Assembly (NCBI GenBank): GCA_949130485.1
Contig: OX422187.1
Span: 2,949,659 to 3,013,658 of the forward strand
Direction of reading: 5' to 3'
DNA: 64,000 bases
From: Agelas oroides
Lineage: Eukaryota; Porifera; Demospongiae; Agelasida; Agelasidae
Each line of letters opens with the position of its first letter. The stretch's first letter is position 1. Positions 52,501 to 61,800 of this stretch are shown here, one piece after another. The translations under genes were made by a program, and so were the position numbers. The notes below the pieces were generated by a model. The model saw only the letters and a program-made list of their open reading frames with translations, had not been told where the DNA came from and did no database searches.

Positions 52501-55145
52501 TGTTCACTTGAAAACCACAGTATTGCGTGGGGGATAACAGAAGCCATGATCACATATAAATCACAGCTGACTTCCAGACGGTGTAGTATGACCTTCAAAG
52601 ATCTGGCTTCAGTAAGCTAATCCTCAAAAATTCACAAAATTCATTACCTTAACAAGTCAAAAAATGTTAAAAGCAACAGCTCATTAAGCACAGCTTTGTT
52701 CCCAGGCCTCTGCCCAATTTTTTGTCACTTACAGTACAAAGTTTAAAAAGCCCATAGTCTTGTTCCCAGGCCTCCGCCCAACTTCTCATCGCTTAAAGTA
52801 CAGAAATGCATTAAGCTTAAAATCTACATTTCACCACTCAGGCCCCACACAGCTTCCATCACTTGAAGTACAGAGAGACGTCAAGTTTAAAAGCTATAAA
52901 ACATCCACTCAGGATGCAAACCTTGAACTGTATACACAATTTGCTCCTTAAGTACATACTTATGGTGTCTCAACAACAGCATTTTACAAAACACTGAACT
53001 GGGAAATCTATATCTGAGGCTTCAAAAAAGGAAATTCTAGTTTACATATTGTATAATTTGTAGTTTATACTTGTAAAAAATGTGTAAACAATACACAAGT
53101 TATGGCTCCAGATTGAGTGCCATTCCCTCATGGGAAAAGCCAAGCAATATAAGTGCATGGGGGATGCCTCTTCTTCATGCCAGTGTAGTCTAGCTAGTGC
53201 ATATAACAACTGCTAGTTGTGCATAGCCTCGTTCCCAGGCCCCGCCTGTACTGCAAGCGATGGAAAGCTGGGTGGGGCCTGGGAACGAGGCTACATCTTA
53301 TGCGCTCTTGGTTAAGTCTATTCCACAATCTCAACACACATAAAAAGATTTGCCATAGCAATTAATATATTTTATTCTCATTAGTCAGATAGCTACTGGC
53401 CACTACCCAAACTTATAGCAGCACAGCATTGAGCACTGTTGATTTTGCCTCACTTCGAATGAGTGTGAAGCATCGAAGCTCAGTAGCAAGTACTCGCTTG
53501 AACTTGTACAAGGGATGCGCAAGCTGATGCACTCACACCACACTGTTTGATGTGCGAGGTGAGAGTACACAAACCATACAAGGTATCCACCACCTGTCTG
53601 GTGTTTTACGCAACTAATAACCTCATGGTGACTCAGGGGAGAGATCTCGTTGCTATGGCAATGGGTACACAAACCGTACAAGGGATCCATCACCTGTCTG
53701 GTGTTTTACGCAACTAATAACCTCATGGTGACTCAGAAATAACTTCCTAACCCTTGCTAGTGACTCAGGGGAGAGATCTCGTTGCTATGGCAATGGGTAC
53801 TCCACAGTGACCGCAGACCAGATGCCATGGTACAACATGGTCACACCTGGGTAGCGTTGCTCATTCCATATGTGCTTATTTGTAACTGCTGAGTTGCAAC
53901 ACTAGTCCGGCTACTTCAGCCTTGCCCATTGTGTACCAAACTTTACTCAAGCTCAATTAATTAGTCAACACCTGGCTTCCTAGTATAGCCATCCAGCTAA
54001 CGTGGCTACTGCCATCTAAGGTTACCAGTGCACTTGAAAGAAGTAGATTTGACCATGTATGAGCACAGGTCATGAGAGGCTGTAATGCTAGACTCAACAC
54101 CTCTATGGATTAGGAAATGCACTCACTACAAGATTCCATATAGCTGCATGCCCTCCATAGCTGCAAGAACTCTTATAGTACAGATGCTGAGCTGCATAAG
54201 CTAAGTGTGATCCTTGGGAAAATTATTTTTAAGGTCTACTGAGGTTGGAGACGGTCAGGTGACATACTGGTCTTGTTCCCAGACCACTGGCTCTGGCATG
54301 TGTAGGCAAATTTATACTGTCAAGAGCTCAGAATTTCTCTGTAGTGCTTGTAAGTATTTCTGTATCTCCAAGAGATTGGCATCATTCTAATGATCTAGTG
54401 GAGTAGAGTCTGCCGATGCTGTCCAACCCCTGGGTCACTTAACATTCAGAGCTGTTTGAATTTGGAGAGAGATGACAGAGAGCTGCTATAGCACTACAAC
54501 TACATACTTGCTTAAAATGAAGCATCTTTGAGGCACTTCTAGCATTCAAAATTGCCTACCAAAAAGAAAGGGTTCCCCTGAGGGAGACAGCACGAGGTTG
54601 CTGAGACAGGAATATATCCTGTGCAGAGCCACCCCCTTCTATGCTGCATAAGGTAGGTGGGTGACCCATGGGAGAACTAGAATCACCATGGGTAGCATCC
54701 ATTTGTTGCTAGGAGCTGACAAATGAACATAGCAAGGAAGGGGGAGGACAATTGGAAAAAGACAAAAAAACAATTGTTAGTCCTGTGTGCAATTAGCCTG
54801 CCCTTAAATGAGTAATTTCGTTTTCTTTTTGCTATTCAAGGAGAGGTCTTACAGTTATGACCACACAAAATGAACACACACACATAATTCAGCTTGTTTA
54901 CCCTACAAGTAAGGATACACCATTTCTAGTTGTTCATTCATACCTTCATCTTCAGGAAACTTCCATGTGGTTTTCCCAGTTTTCTTGTTCCAGTAGTATA
55001 CCCCCTGCTCGCTATGCAGTCGCTCCCATCCAGGTGGTAGCACACGATGGCCGTTACTGTGTAGCCTCTGCTTGGGGCTGGAGGCTAGAGAAGATTTCCC
55101 ATTTGGTATGATGTTTGATCTTACATCGGTGCTGATTTCAGCCAT
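36697..55145 (-). CDS. APBB: Fe65/APBB-like adaptor with two WW and three PTB domains (16 exons)
   Basis: Exons in transcript order: 55145-54944, 52140-50851, 47213-45986, 44652-43998, 43812-43546, 42124-41997, 41555-41356, 41147-40965, 40632-40517, 39947-39880, 39444-39249, 38992-38909, 38721-38629, 38083-37923, 37220-37154, 36768-36697. All phases agree; total about 1669 residues. The start ATG has an in-frame TAA 15 nt upstream. Fe65 identity rests on the WW (LPKGWKR...[12 protein letters not shown]), on PTB1 ([39 protein letters not shown]) and on PTB2 ([28 protein letters not shown]). Fe65 proteins bind APP-family tails through PTB2 and link them to nuclear and cytoskeletal partners. Unlike known Fe65 (WW-PTB-PTB), this one adds an N-terminal WW with a long docking region and a third C-terminal PTB. 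The donor of exon 3 (45985) is the least certain junction. Two fused or adjacent genes remain possible, but I see no internal 5' or 3' end. Confidence 0.85.
37310..37880. mobile_element. Palindromic MITE with a nested element
   Basis: Outer arms CACATGTGGCAGCCATGG and CACTGCCACAGT are a diverged relative of 26558-26814 (shared TTGAAGATAATTC, GTTAAGGGTGGGTGGGGCTC). A second element interrupts it at 37424-37740. In the Fe65-like gene, intron 14. Confidence 0.75.
37424..37740. mobile_element. hAT-like non-autonomous element, 317 bp, nested
   Basis: Ends CAGTGGCATAGCC and GGCACAGG...CCACTG-type inverted (CAGTGG / CCACTG). Flanked by TATGCATT and GATGCATT, an 8-bp target duplication with one difference, as hAT elements make. 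Non-coding. Confidence 0.65.
40075..40580 (-). repeat. 66-bp minisatellite carrying an exon end and splice donor, 7 donor copies
   Basis: Read on the gene strand, each unit is GTCAACATAGCAACTTCTCA, CATCAAGATCACTGATATCA, AG then GTATGATCAGTGCGATATCA. It copies the last 40 or so bases of Fe65-like exon 9 with its donor. On the plus strand CTTGATATCA starts at 40121, 40187, 40253, 40319, 40385, 40451 and 40517. The 66-bp period is 22 codons and open. Confidence 0.92.
40780..40938. repeat. TATC microsatellite
   Basis: About 38 ATCT tetranucleotides with a few GTCT variants, 27 bp from the donor of Fe65-like exon 8. Confidence 0.95.
41314..41355. repeat. CA microsatellite forming a splice donor
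   Basis: On the gene strand, exon 7 ends GGAGAGTGGAG and the intron is GTGTGTGTGT... with no other donor nearby. Confidence 0.85.
42996..43140 (-). repeat. Dispersed repeat, copy 2
   Basis: Inverse orientation to 9776-9905, with the same blocks (GCTTCTGCTGACCTTTTGGA, TAAGGCCAGCCAC, GCATGAGATAGCAGTCC). Lies in Fe65-like intron 5. Confidence 0.65.
43389..43545. repeat. CA microsatellite forming a splice donor
   Basis: About 70 CA units, with CGCA units at the left end. On the gene strand exon 5 ends GAAGAGAAG and continues into GTGTGTGT, which serves as donor. Confidence 0.85.
43998..44652 (-). other. APBB: Fe65-like exon 4: Fe65-type WW domain
   Basis: The WW lies at residues about 1088-1118: [20 protein letters not shown] then [10 protein letters not shown]. 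The YYWH[IV]PTG core is characteristic of Fe65. The second signature Trp is Tyr here. Upstream is a helical Lys/Arg/Leu segment and the motif HLYEEV. Confidence 0.88.
45070..45165 (-). mobile_element. tRNA-derived SINE candidate
   Basis: On the minus strand an A-box-like TGGCTAAGGGTAC (45127-45139) and a B-box-like GGTTTGAGTCC (45088-45098) are properly spaced. No 3' end or target duplication was resolved. Confidence 0.5.
45986..47213 (-). other. APBB: Fe65-like exon 3: PPPL[SP]K[RH] repeat region
   Basis: Residues 498-907. Ten copies of PPPL[SP]K[RH] lie at about residues 544-768 (46402-47076); six sit in near-perfect 78-bp (26-residue) units with SLVDG[GS]NSDPRDSR spacers. PPPLPKR fits a class II SH3 ligand, but most units have Ser in place of the key Pro. 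An acidic stretch ([20 protein letters not shown]) follows. The plus strand is also open across this region, a shadow of the 78-bp period. Confidence 0.8.
46402..47076 (-). repeat. 78-bp coding minisatellite in the Fe65-like gene
   Basis: Six near-identical 78-bp units plus diverged ends encode the PPPL[SP]K[RH] repeats. Units differ at only a few bases, so copy number has changed recently. Confidence 0.92.
47575..48446. repeat. 18-bp minisatellite, over 45 copies
   Basis: Unit TACTAGTAATCCCTGCCA with variants (GTTG, GCG, GGCA) and periodic CAGCAACACCTGCG units that suggest a higher-order period. Confidence 0.92.
48846..49652. repeat. 31-bp minisatellite, about 26 copies
   Basis: Unit TTCTGCCTGTAGGTTAGACA then GTGCTACTATG, nearly uniform apart from ATG/ACG alternation. 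Confidence 0.95.
50374..50660. repeat. 43-bp minisatellite, about 7 copies
   Basis: Unit ATTCTAAGGTACGTACACTA then CCAGGTACCTATGTTACTGG/ACA; ends about 190 bp from the donor of Fe65-like exon 2. Confidence 0.85.
50851..52140 (-). other. APBB: Fe65-like exon 2: tyrosine/proline docking region
   Basis: One 1290-nt exon, residues 68-497, with no folded domain visible. Many tyrosines sit in SH2-type or kinase-type contexts: HTYINV, RHYENI, YALVEH, YADIDH, YAVVKL, YETPVP, YEEVDF. Three related motifs, [20 protein letters not shown] and [10 protein letters not shown], combine a proline helix with an adjacent tyrosine. This is typical of docking adaptors; phosphorylation is inferred. Confidence 0.8.
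53224..53293. mobile_element. TAGCCTC palindromic MITE, 70 bp
   Basis: TAGCCTCGTTCCCAGGCCCC and GGGGCCTGGGAACGAGGCTA, a perfect pair of arms; interior CTGCAAGCGATGGAAAGCTG. Confidence 0.88.
53565..53797. repeat. 100-bp direct duplication with a 30-bp insertion
   Basis: GTACACAAACCATACAAGG at 53565 and again at 53665; the second copy carries an extra AAATAACTTCCTAACCCTTG segment and then repeats GTGACTCAGGGGAGAG. Confidence 0.8.
54944..55145 (-). other. APBB: Fe65-like exon 1: N-terminal WW domain
   Basis: Residues 36-64 form a canonical WW domain: [20 protein letters not shown] then TGKTTWKFP, with both signature Trp (40 and 61) and the final Pro. WW domains bind proline-rich ligands such as PPxY or PPLP. 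Vertebrate Fe65 has no WW this early. Confidence 0.85.
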
Positions 55146-56429
55146 GCTTGAAGATGTTTATTCAACAATGTTCAAGCACTGGTCTTATGCAAGACTGACT
55201 ATTACCATCTGGCACCTGTGAGTAGAAAATAAAGTTCAGAGTACGTACACTCACCAGGTCAAAGATCACCAGACCAAGTCCTTTACCCTTTCCTCCAGGA
55301 ACTAAACCATCCTATACAGCACACAATACCCCTTCACCCCCACTACCACCAAACACCCTCCCTACGCCACAAGCTAGGTGCTTCAATGGCCGTATGAAGT
55401 GCTATGAGGATCCAATAGATTGGGTTACGGCTCTGATATAACTTCAGACACAATTATTGAGTTACACTACAACCTCTGGATAAAACAAACAGGAAAATGA
55501 CACACGTGATTCTTGCCACACACACACACACACACACACACACAAATGCATACACACAAAAAAACAAACACATGCACAGTGGCAAAGTGGGTGTTAGGGT
55601 TACATTAGGGTGGACAATGGAACTATGCTATTTTGGGGGGAGATGCTGAGAGTGGCAGTAATGGAAGGTTTGATGCATACAAGGTAGGTCGTCACGATGC
55701 TGGCAGTAGCTACCAACAAGCCCCACCACACACATACAATGCAAGGAATTTTATCACACAATCACTTACTCCTTATCTGAGGGGGGAGTGCACATACAAG
55801 CCACCCATAATATCTACAGTCATCAATGTGCCTCACATGTACATGATAAAATCTCCTAAAATATGTGATATTGTTTACAGACAACATGTCAGCAGACCTC
55901 GGGTGTAGACAGGCCTACCCCAGGCATAAGAACAAACAAGATGCCAGCCAAATTATGGATTATACACAGCCCATGTCAAAGCTACTTGATTCAAACCTCC
56001 CACCAGTAAACTCTTCAGTACCAATTTTGTTTGTTGCAAATAACATTTAATTTGTCTATTTTGTCTGCCCTACCATACACACACCCTTGCTTTCTATAAT
56101 AACAGACCATGCTAAACCCACTGGGTGAAGTTGTCAGTTGTAGCCTGAGAGATTAGACATGAGATTCCTCACAGTAGAATACAATTCTGTGGTCTCCGAG
56201 TCAGAAAGGCTTTATTTTAGCAGCACATTCCCAAATCCCTTCCTGAAACTGCAGGTATTATAATGGAGACTGTCCCAGAGTTGAAAGAAGGAAGAAAAGT
56301 TGAGTGTTGGTACATGAGGATGTGGGGTTAAGGATGTGGCTAGGAGATTAAGGCAAAAATAGGGGAAGTGACCCGTGAAGGGAGTTGATGCACATACTGA
56401 GTAGCTGCCAGGTGTGCAACAGAGGTATG

Positions 56430-56530
56430 GTGGCTGTCCGGTTGTCATAGCTCTGTGGTAGAGCACTGGCAGCTAGAGCCAGTGGTCCTGGGTTTGATCC
56501 CCAGTGGCTGCTGCTGGCCTTTTCAATTAT
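56430..56530 (+). mobile_element. tRNA-derived SINE, head with near-intact cloverleaf
   Basis: 56441-56511 folds as a 71-nt tRNA: acceptor GTTGTCA/TGGCTGC (one mismatch, two wobbles), D stem GCTC/GAGC, anticodon stem CTGGC/GCCAG with loop AGCTAGA, T stem CTGGG/CCCAG with loop TTTGATC. The anticodon position reads CTA and base 33 is G instead of T, so this is a SINE head or pseudo-tRNA rather than a working tRNA gene. Confidence 0.6.
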
Positions 56531-57594
56531 CTCTATTTTCGCCGCACACAACATTTAAATTTCTTTATATTCAACATTCCTATATCAGGATGTTACTAAG
56601 CCACAATTGAGAATGGAAGTTTGTCCAGATCAAAGTGTGTGAAACATGTTATCCAAGCTTGTTCTTCGTTGCCACAAATAAGCTCAACAATACCTCATTA
56701 AGCATCTTGTGAACCATGTCAGGAAATTGCTGAACAAACACTCAGTTTGGTTGTGTTCTTTATGCAAACACAATTAGAGCACACACCTTGCACAATGGCC
56801 CATGTCCACCAGACGGCTCTGCCTGCATTACGGCTCCATTTCTATTCTATAATGGCGGTTTACACATGCACCCACCTACACCCACACACACTTTCAGAAT
56901 ATACAAACACATATTCAGATACACTAAAGGGGGGTGGTGGGAAGACTAGAAGAGGAAGAAAAGGTGTGTAGGCTAAAAGTAAAGCAGTGGTGAGAGTGAG
57001 GGAAGAGATGGTGTTAAGTGGGAAGCGGACAAAGAGGAGAGAAGAGAAAGAGTGGAGTGGGAAGGGAATGTAGAAGGCTAATGGGGCTGGGGGAGAGTGG
57101 GAAGAGATGGGGGGGGGGGGGGGAGGGGGATGGAAAGAAATGGGGGAGAGAATGGCGGTTTACACACTGTAACCAACTCAAAAGTACAAAGTTCAAAGAT
57201 GGCCACAGGATGCACTTCCCTAATACTAAATTGGGCAAGAAACCACAACACATTTGGGAAATCACACACTCAGGTACGAGCGCCCGACATAGTCAACAAT
57301 GCATGTAATTCTCCACAGACAAAACATGTATACAACAGACACACACAAACACAGCTAGCGAAGCAGGAGATTGAATTGCAAGGAAATCTAATCCTGGTAA
57401 CTGGGCAACGGACACACACACAGCTTCCTCTTGTCATCAAAATTGGTAATATTACACAAAGAGGGCACAGGAACTACATCTACAGCTTTGAAGGGGCTTA
57501 GTTACTGTTGCAAAAGATGGCCCAATGGTTTTCAATGTACACGACAGTTTTACACTTTTTGTTGCAGCACCAATTTGGGGGAACAGCTATTGGT

Positions 57595-57760
57595 ATGAAT
57601 TGTAAAGATTAGTTAACACCTCAAAAATTAGACAAACCTTGAGCCATTGCCCTGAATTGTAAAGATTAGTTAACACCTCAAAAATTAGACAAACCTTGAG
57701 CCATTGCTGCCTGAATTGTAAAGATTAGTTAACACCTCAAAAATTAGACAAACCTTGTTC
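57595..57760. repeat. 57-59 bp direct repeat, 3 copies
   Basis: TGAATTGTAAAGATTAGTTA then ACACCTCAAAAATTAGACAA starts at 57596, 57653 and 57712. Confidence 0.88.
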
Positions 57761-58818
57761 AAGACAATAGCCTGTTATCATCCTTTGCATCGACATAGAG
57801 AGGTGTAAATGGGCACCTAGCCTTCATACTGCCCCTAGACCTCAATTCACATGTTAATTGGAGCTGGGATATCGTTTTACACACAAACCAAGATCTGATA
57901 TTTTACCTCAGATGTGATTAATCACCTCCTAGCCCCACCTAGTGGGACCAGAAAGGGTGGACCTGTTGGTAATGTGGGTACCAACACTGGGATTGAGGTA
58001 GTGTAGATAAAAAAAAAAGTGTTACTATATACATCGTGAGCAGCCGAAACAATGGTGACGAGTTGGGTATTCAATTGACCGCATGTACTGCGAGAGGTTG
58101 GGCATTCACGGAACAGCTTTACCACAAAGATGTACCCTAAGGGTGTTGGGGCAACAATTATTCACCGCAATTATGATCACCCAAATTTGAGGGCCTGGTG
58201 GCAAAAAAAACAAAAACATATATGTACCGTGATGTGTGAACGAGCACGCTACAGAATTTGTGATTTCTCGCGTTATTTAACATGGTCGTTTATAGTTTAG
58301 CTATTTTCCTGCTGTTTGCAGTGGGCTCATAACTCGTACCACAAGCGACGAGGCGCCAGAGGCGGTTATAAATTTTGAACACCTGAGGGCTAACATTACA
58401 ACAGCAAAATGGCAAGGCATGTCAGAATTATCATTTACTATAGACATCTAGGTAATTACACACAAATCAAAAAAAAAATCACACATCAGCTACTTCGGTA
58501 TTAAACTTACAAACGATCCTACGTGGCAGCTACTCCAAATACTGTGTTCCAACTATACTGCAAGCCCTTGTTCACGTCGATCCAACAATTAACGATCAAG
58601 CAATTTCAATGACTCTTTCCTCGTACCCAGTACCTCGAACGGTCCTAGGTCACGCCCTCGGTGTCTGCAATGGCTTCCCATAATCTAATTAATCAGCTGA
58701 TGCTTCCGCAATTACGTAATGTACAGGACACCATGACAACAAAAATGTCCAAGAAAAACTCAAACAACATAAAATGGGCTGACAAACAAAGAACATCTCT
58801 TTCAATCCGGTGAGCTCG

Positions 58819-61800
58819 CTATTTTGCTTCACAATGGTTCTTTCCCTTCGAAGAGTCCGGGTACAGCTCCTTTGCAGGCGTGAGGCCCAGTAGGAGGGTG
58901 TGTCTCTTGTAGGCCCCACTCTCTCGGAAGAGATCGTCTGTCCCATGGAGGTAGTCCAGGATCCCCACCACCCCATAGCACTGGTTGAACCTGACAGAGA
59001 GATGAGCAACGTAATTATCATGCAGTCTAACATTAGCCTCACAACCACTGAAAATCGGATCATGCATATGGTTTCACCCTGGCCTCGTTTCAGGTCTTCA
59101 TCATTTGACCACCTAGCTATTATCCTGTTACCCAAGTAGGCCTGAGGGTATTATGCTCACAGGTTTGAGAATGATTTCATTGTTATTGCATGCAAGGGCC
59201 ATAAAAAAGGAGTTTCTGGCGGATGGTTCCAAAGTTGTTCTTTTGTGGCAGGATGGGGGGTTCTGGGAGTATAGAGACTAGGATTGTAAGGGTTCTAACC
59301 AAAAACCAGCTTCTTCCTCTTTTCCCATCGATCTACTTTTCCTGTTTTTGGCCCCAAAATGGTCTCAGAAGCAATCTCATAGCTTCTAAATTCAAAAATT
59401 TTCTAGGGGGCATGTATGCTCCCAGACCCCACCTAGCTGTTGTGCGCAGTAACATGACCACTTCAAATCTGATGGCTATGGCACCACAGCCAATGTATAG
59501 TACAGTACAGACTTGCACCTCTCACTGACGCAGAGGCCTGAAACTGTTAGGGTAGTCACAAGCCATGAATAAGGCACCATTAACCAAGTCCTAGGTATCA
59601 GTTTGCAAATCTGCAATACTTTATAAATTAGGCTAATTAAATAAAAAGACCAACTTTTGATCATCAAAACGCTACCTAATTGGCCTGACCAATTAGATGC
59701 CTGCACTTGCATGCTTAAAGTGGTTGTAAAGTAATTGTTTTTTGTTCGTCAATCAGTTAGTCATGTTAAAATCACCAAAACAGGTCATTTAGACCGTTAA
59801 CGAAGCGTGCCCATGGCATTCACAGAGCACGTATAGTGTACGTGAGCCTGAATACGCATGGCTGAAGTGGTTCTATTTTCCTCATTACTCAGACAATGGA
59901 TATCAGTGTTCGAGTACAATCCAGAAATGAATGAAGTATAAAAATGGTCACACACACTCCAGATATGTGCATGTGTACATGTGTAGATTGTGCACACTCT
60001 ATGAGGCACTTCTAGTTAATTGATTGTGAATTTTCTGGCCTAGTGACAACTACCAGGCCCAAGGATAAATTGATCCTTGTTGTTGTTACTATAAACACAA
60101 GGTAGTTTACACTGTACATGTGCAAAAAGTTTACTGTAACTTGACATGGTTATTATACCATGCCAAGAGCGCAGGCTTGAGTAAGAGCGTGTAACTACGT
60201 AAAATTTAAACTGGTCGTAATTTACCACCAGTACTGAAAATAGTAACACATACTGCGCATGCTGTGTAGACATAAGCTAAGCACGTGACCGGGTGTTCTA
60301 TTTTTAGTACGGTTCAATAATTTTGACCGGACTACGGGCTTCTATTGGAGTTACATGCTCTTACTCAAGCTGCCCGTTCTTATGCGCTCGTGATAGGGCC
60401 TACAGTACTCTGGAAGCTGAGAGAAAGGCATGGAGCCGTCATTCCTGGTAGGTTACTGAGCTTACTTGGCATGGTGGAAGTCGTGACTCTCAGAAGAGGG
60501 TAGAAAGGGGAAGTGGTAGCCGCTATGGTTGATGGTGGTGGAGATGACAACCAGTGTGTACCAGAGCCATGAGACAGCAAGATGGGAACCTACGATAACC
60601 GGACCGGCTACCACTGGGGCAAGATTCACAAAGTAGTGTTCCACAGGGTGGCAGTAGATAGAGGCTATTCCAGTTGGTGTTGTCCACTCGTGGTGCGTCT
60701 TGTGAATGTGTTTGTAAAGACGAGGGTGGTGGAAGAGCCTGTGAAGGGAGGGGGAGAAGGAGGAGGAGAAGGAAGAGGAGGGGAAGGAAGAGTAGGAGAG
60801 AGAGGAGGGGAAAGGGTAGGGACAGATGGAAGGGGAGGGTAGAGGAAGGGAGAGGAAATGGAAAAGGTAGAAGCAAAAGAGCATTCAGTCTACCTGTAGC
60901 TTGTCATGTTTTGAATCAGTGTAGGTATATAGAGTATGCCCCACTCCCAGATTTTATCTCGCAGCAGCAGTGGAAAAAATGTGCAGCAAGATAAAATCTG
61001 GGAGCAGCCTGGGAACAAGGCTGTGTTCTGCAGAGGCAGTGGAGAGGAATTTGAGAGACAACAAGTTTTAGGGATAAAGCTTCTATCCATCCACTTAATA
61101 CTTGCATATATATACTTCACCAGGGCTCGGTGGCTCGATAAGCCCTTGCTAGCGGCCTATATACTTCACCAGGGCTCGGTGGCTCGATAAGCCCTTGCTT
61201 GCGGCCTATTGCGGAGAGAATGTGGGAATGAGGCCATTTCATTACCAGACTGGGAATAGGGCTCGGCAACCACAATAGTGCTATTCTCTATTATCTGTGT
61301 GGGTTGACTTATAATGACAGCACGAGTGTGCAATACTCACATGGGAATCGCACACTTTTATAAACTCTTACCAGGGTTCTTGAAGGAAGGACTCTCAGTG
61401 GGCATTCTAGTCTCGCAAGCCACACCCACTTGCGAGACTAACCACATTCAGTCTGAGAGGTTCTTCAACTTGTAACTGTAGTTGAGTTACAATGCTGTAG
61501 CTTCAGATCATGCCATGCCAGGGTTAATGGTTGAGTACTCAAACTTCGTTCTGCACGATTGTGGTATTGGCCTAAACATACCTTGTATTCCTGATAAGGT
61601 CAAAACTTTGTTGTATAGTATATGTAGCCTCATTCCCAGGCCACTCCCAGATCTTGTCTCGCAGCCGTGGAGAATTTTTCTCCACAACTGCAAGACAAAA
61701 TCTGGGAGTGGCCTGGGGACGAGGCTACAGTATATGAAGTTTGAGCATAATTAAATTTGTTGACCTGGCGTGGCATAATGTGAAGCACAACAGCATCATA

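Larger units (their letters stand above)
52141..54943 (-). other. Fe65-like intron 1
   Basis: Holds one palindromic MITE (53224-53293), two half copies near 52690 and 52757, and the 100-bp duplication at 53565-53797. No further exon is supported; both flanking exons are phase 1, so a skipped symmetric exon cannot be excluded. Confidence 0.5.
55146..58818. other. Intergenic region between Fe65-like and FAXDC2-like genes
   Basis: Both flanking genes are on the minus strand. Contents: a CA microsatellite (about 55517-55545), a tRNA-derived SINE (about 56430-56530), purine-rich sequence with a G run (about 56930-57150) and a triple repeat (57595-57760). The Fe65-like promoter should lie above 55145. 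No gene is supported. Confidence 0.6.
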
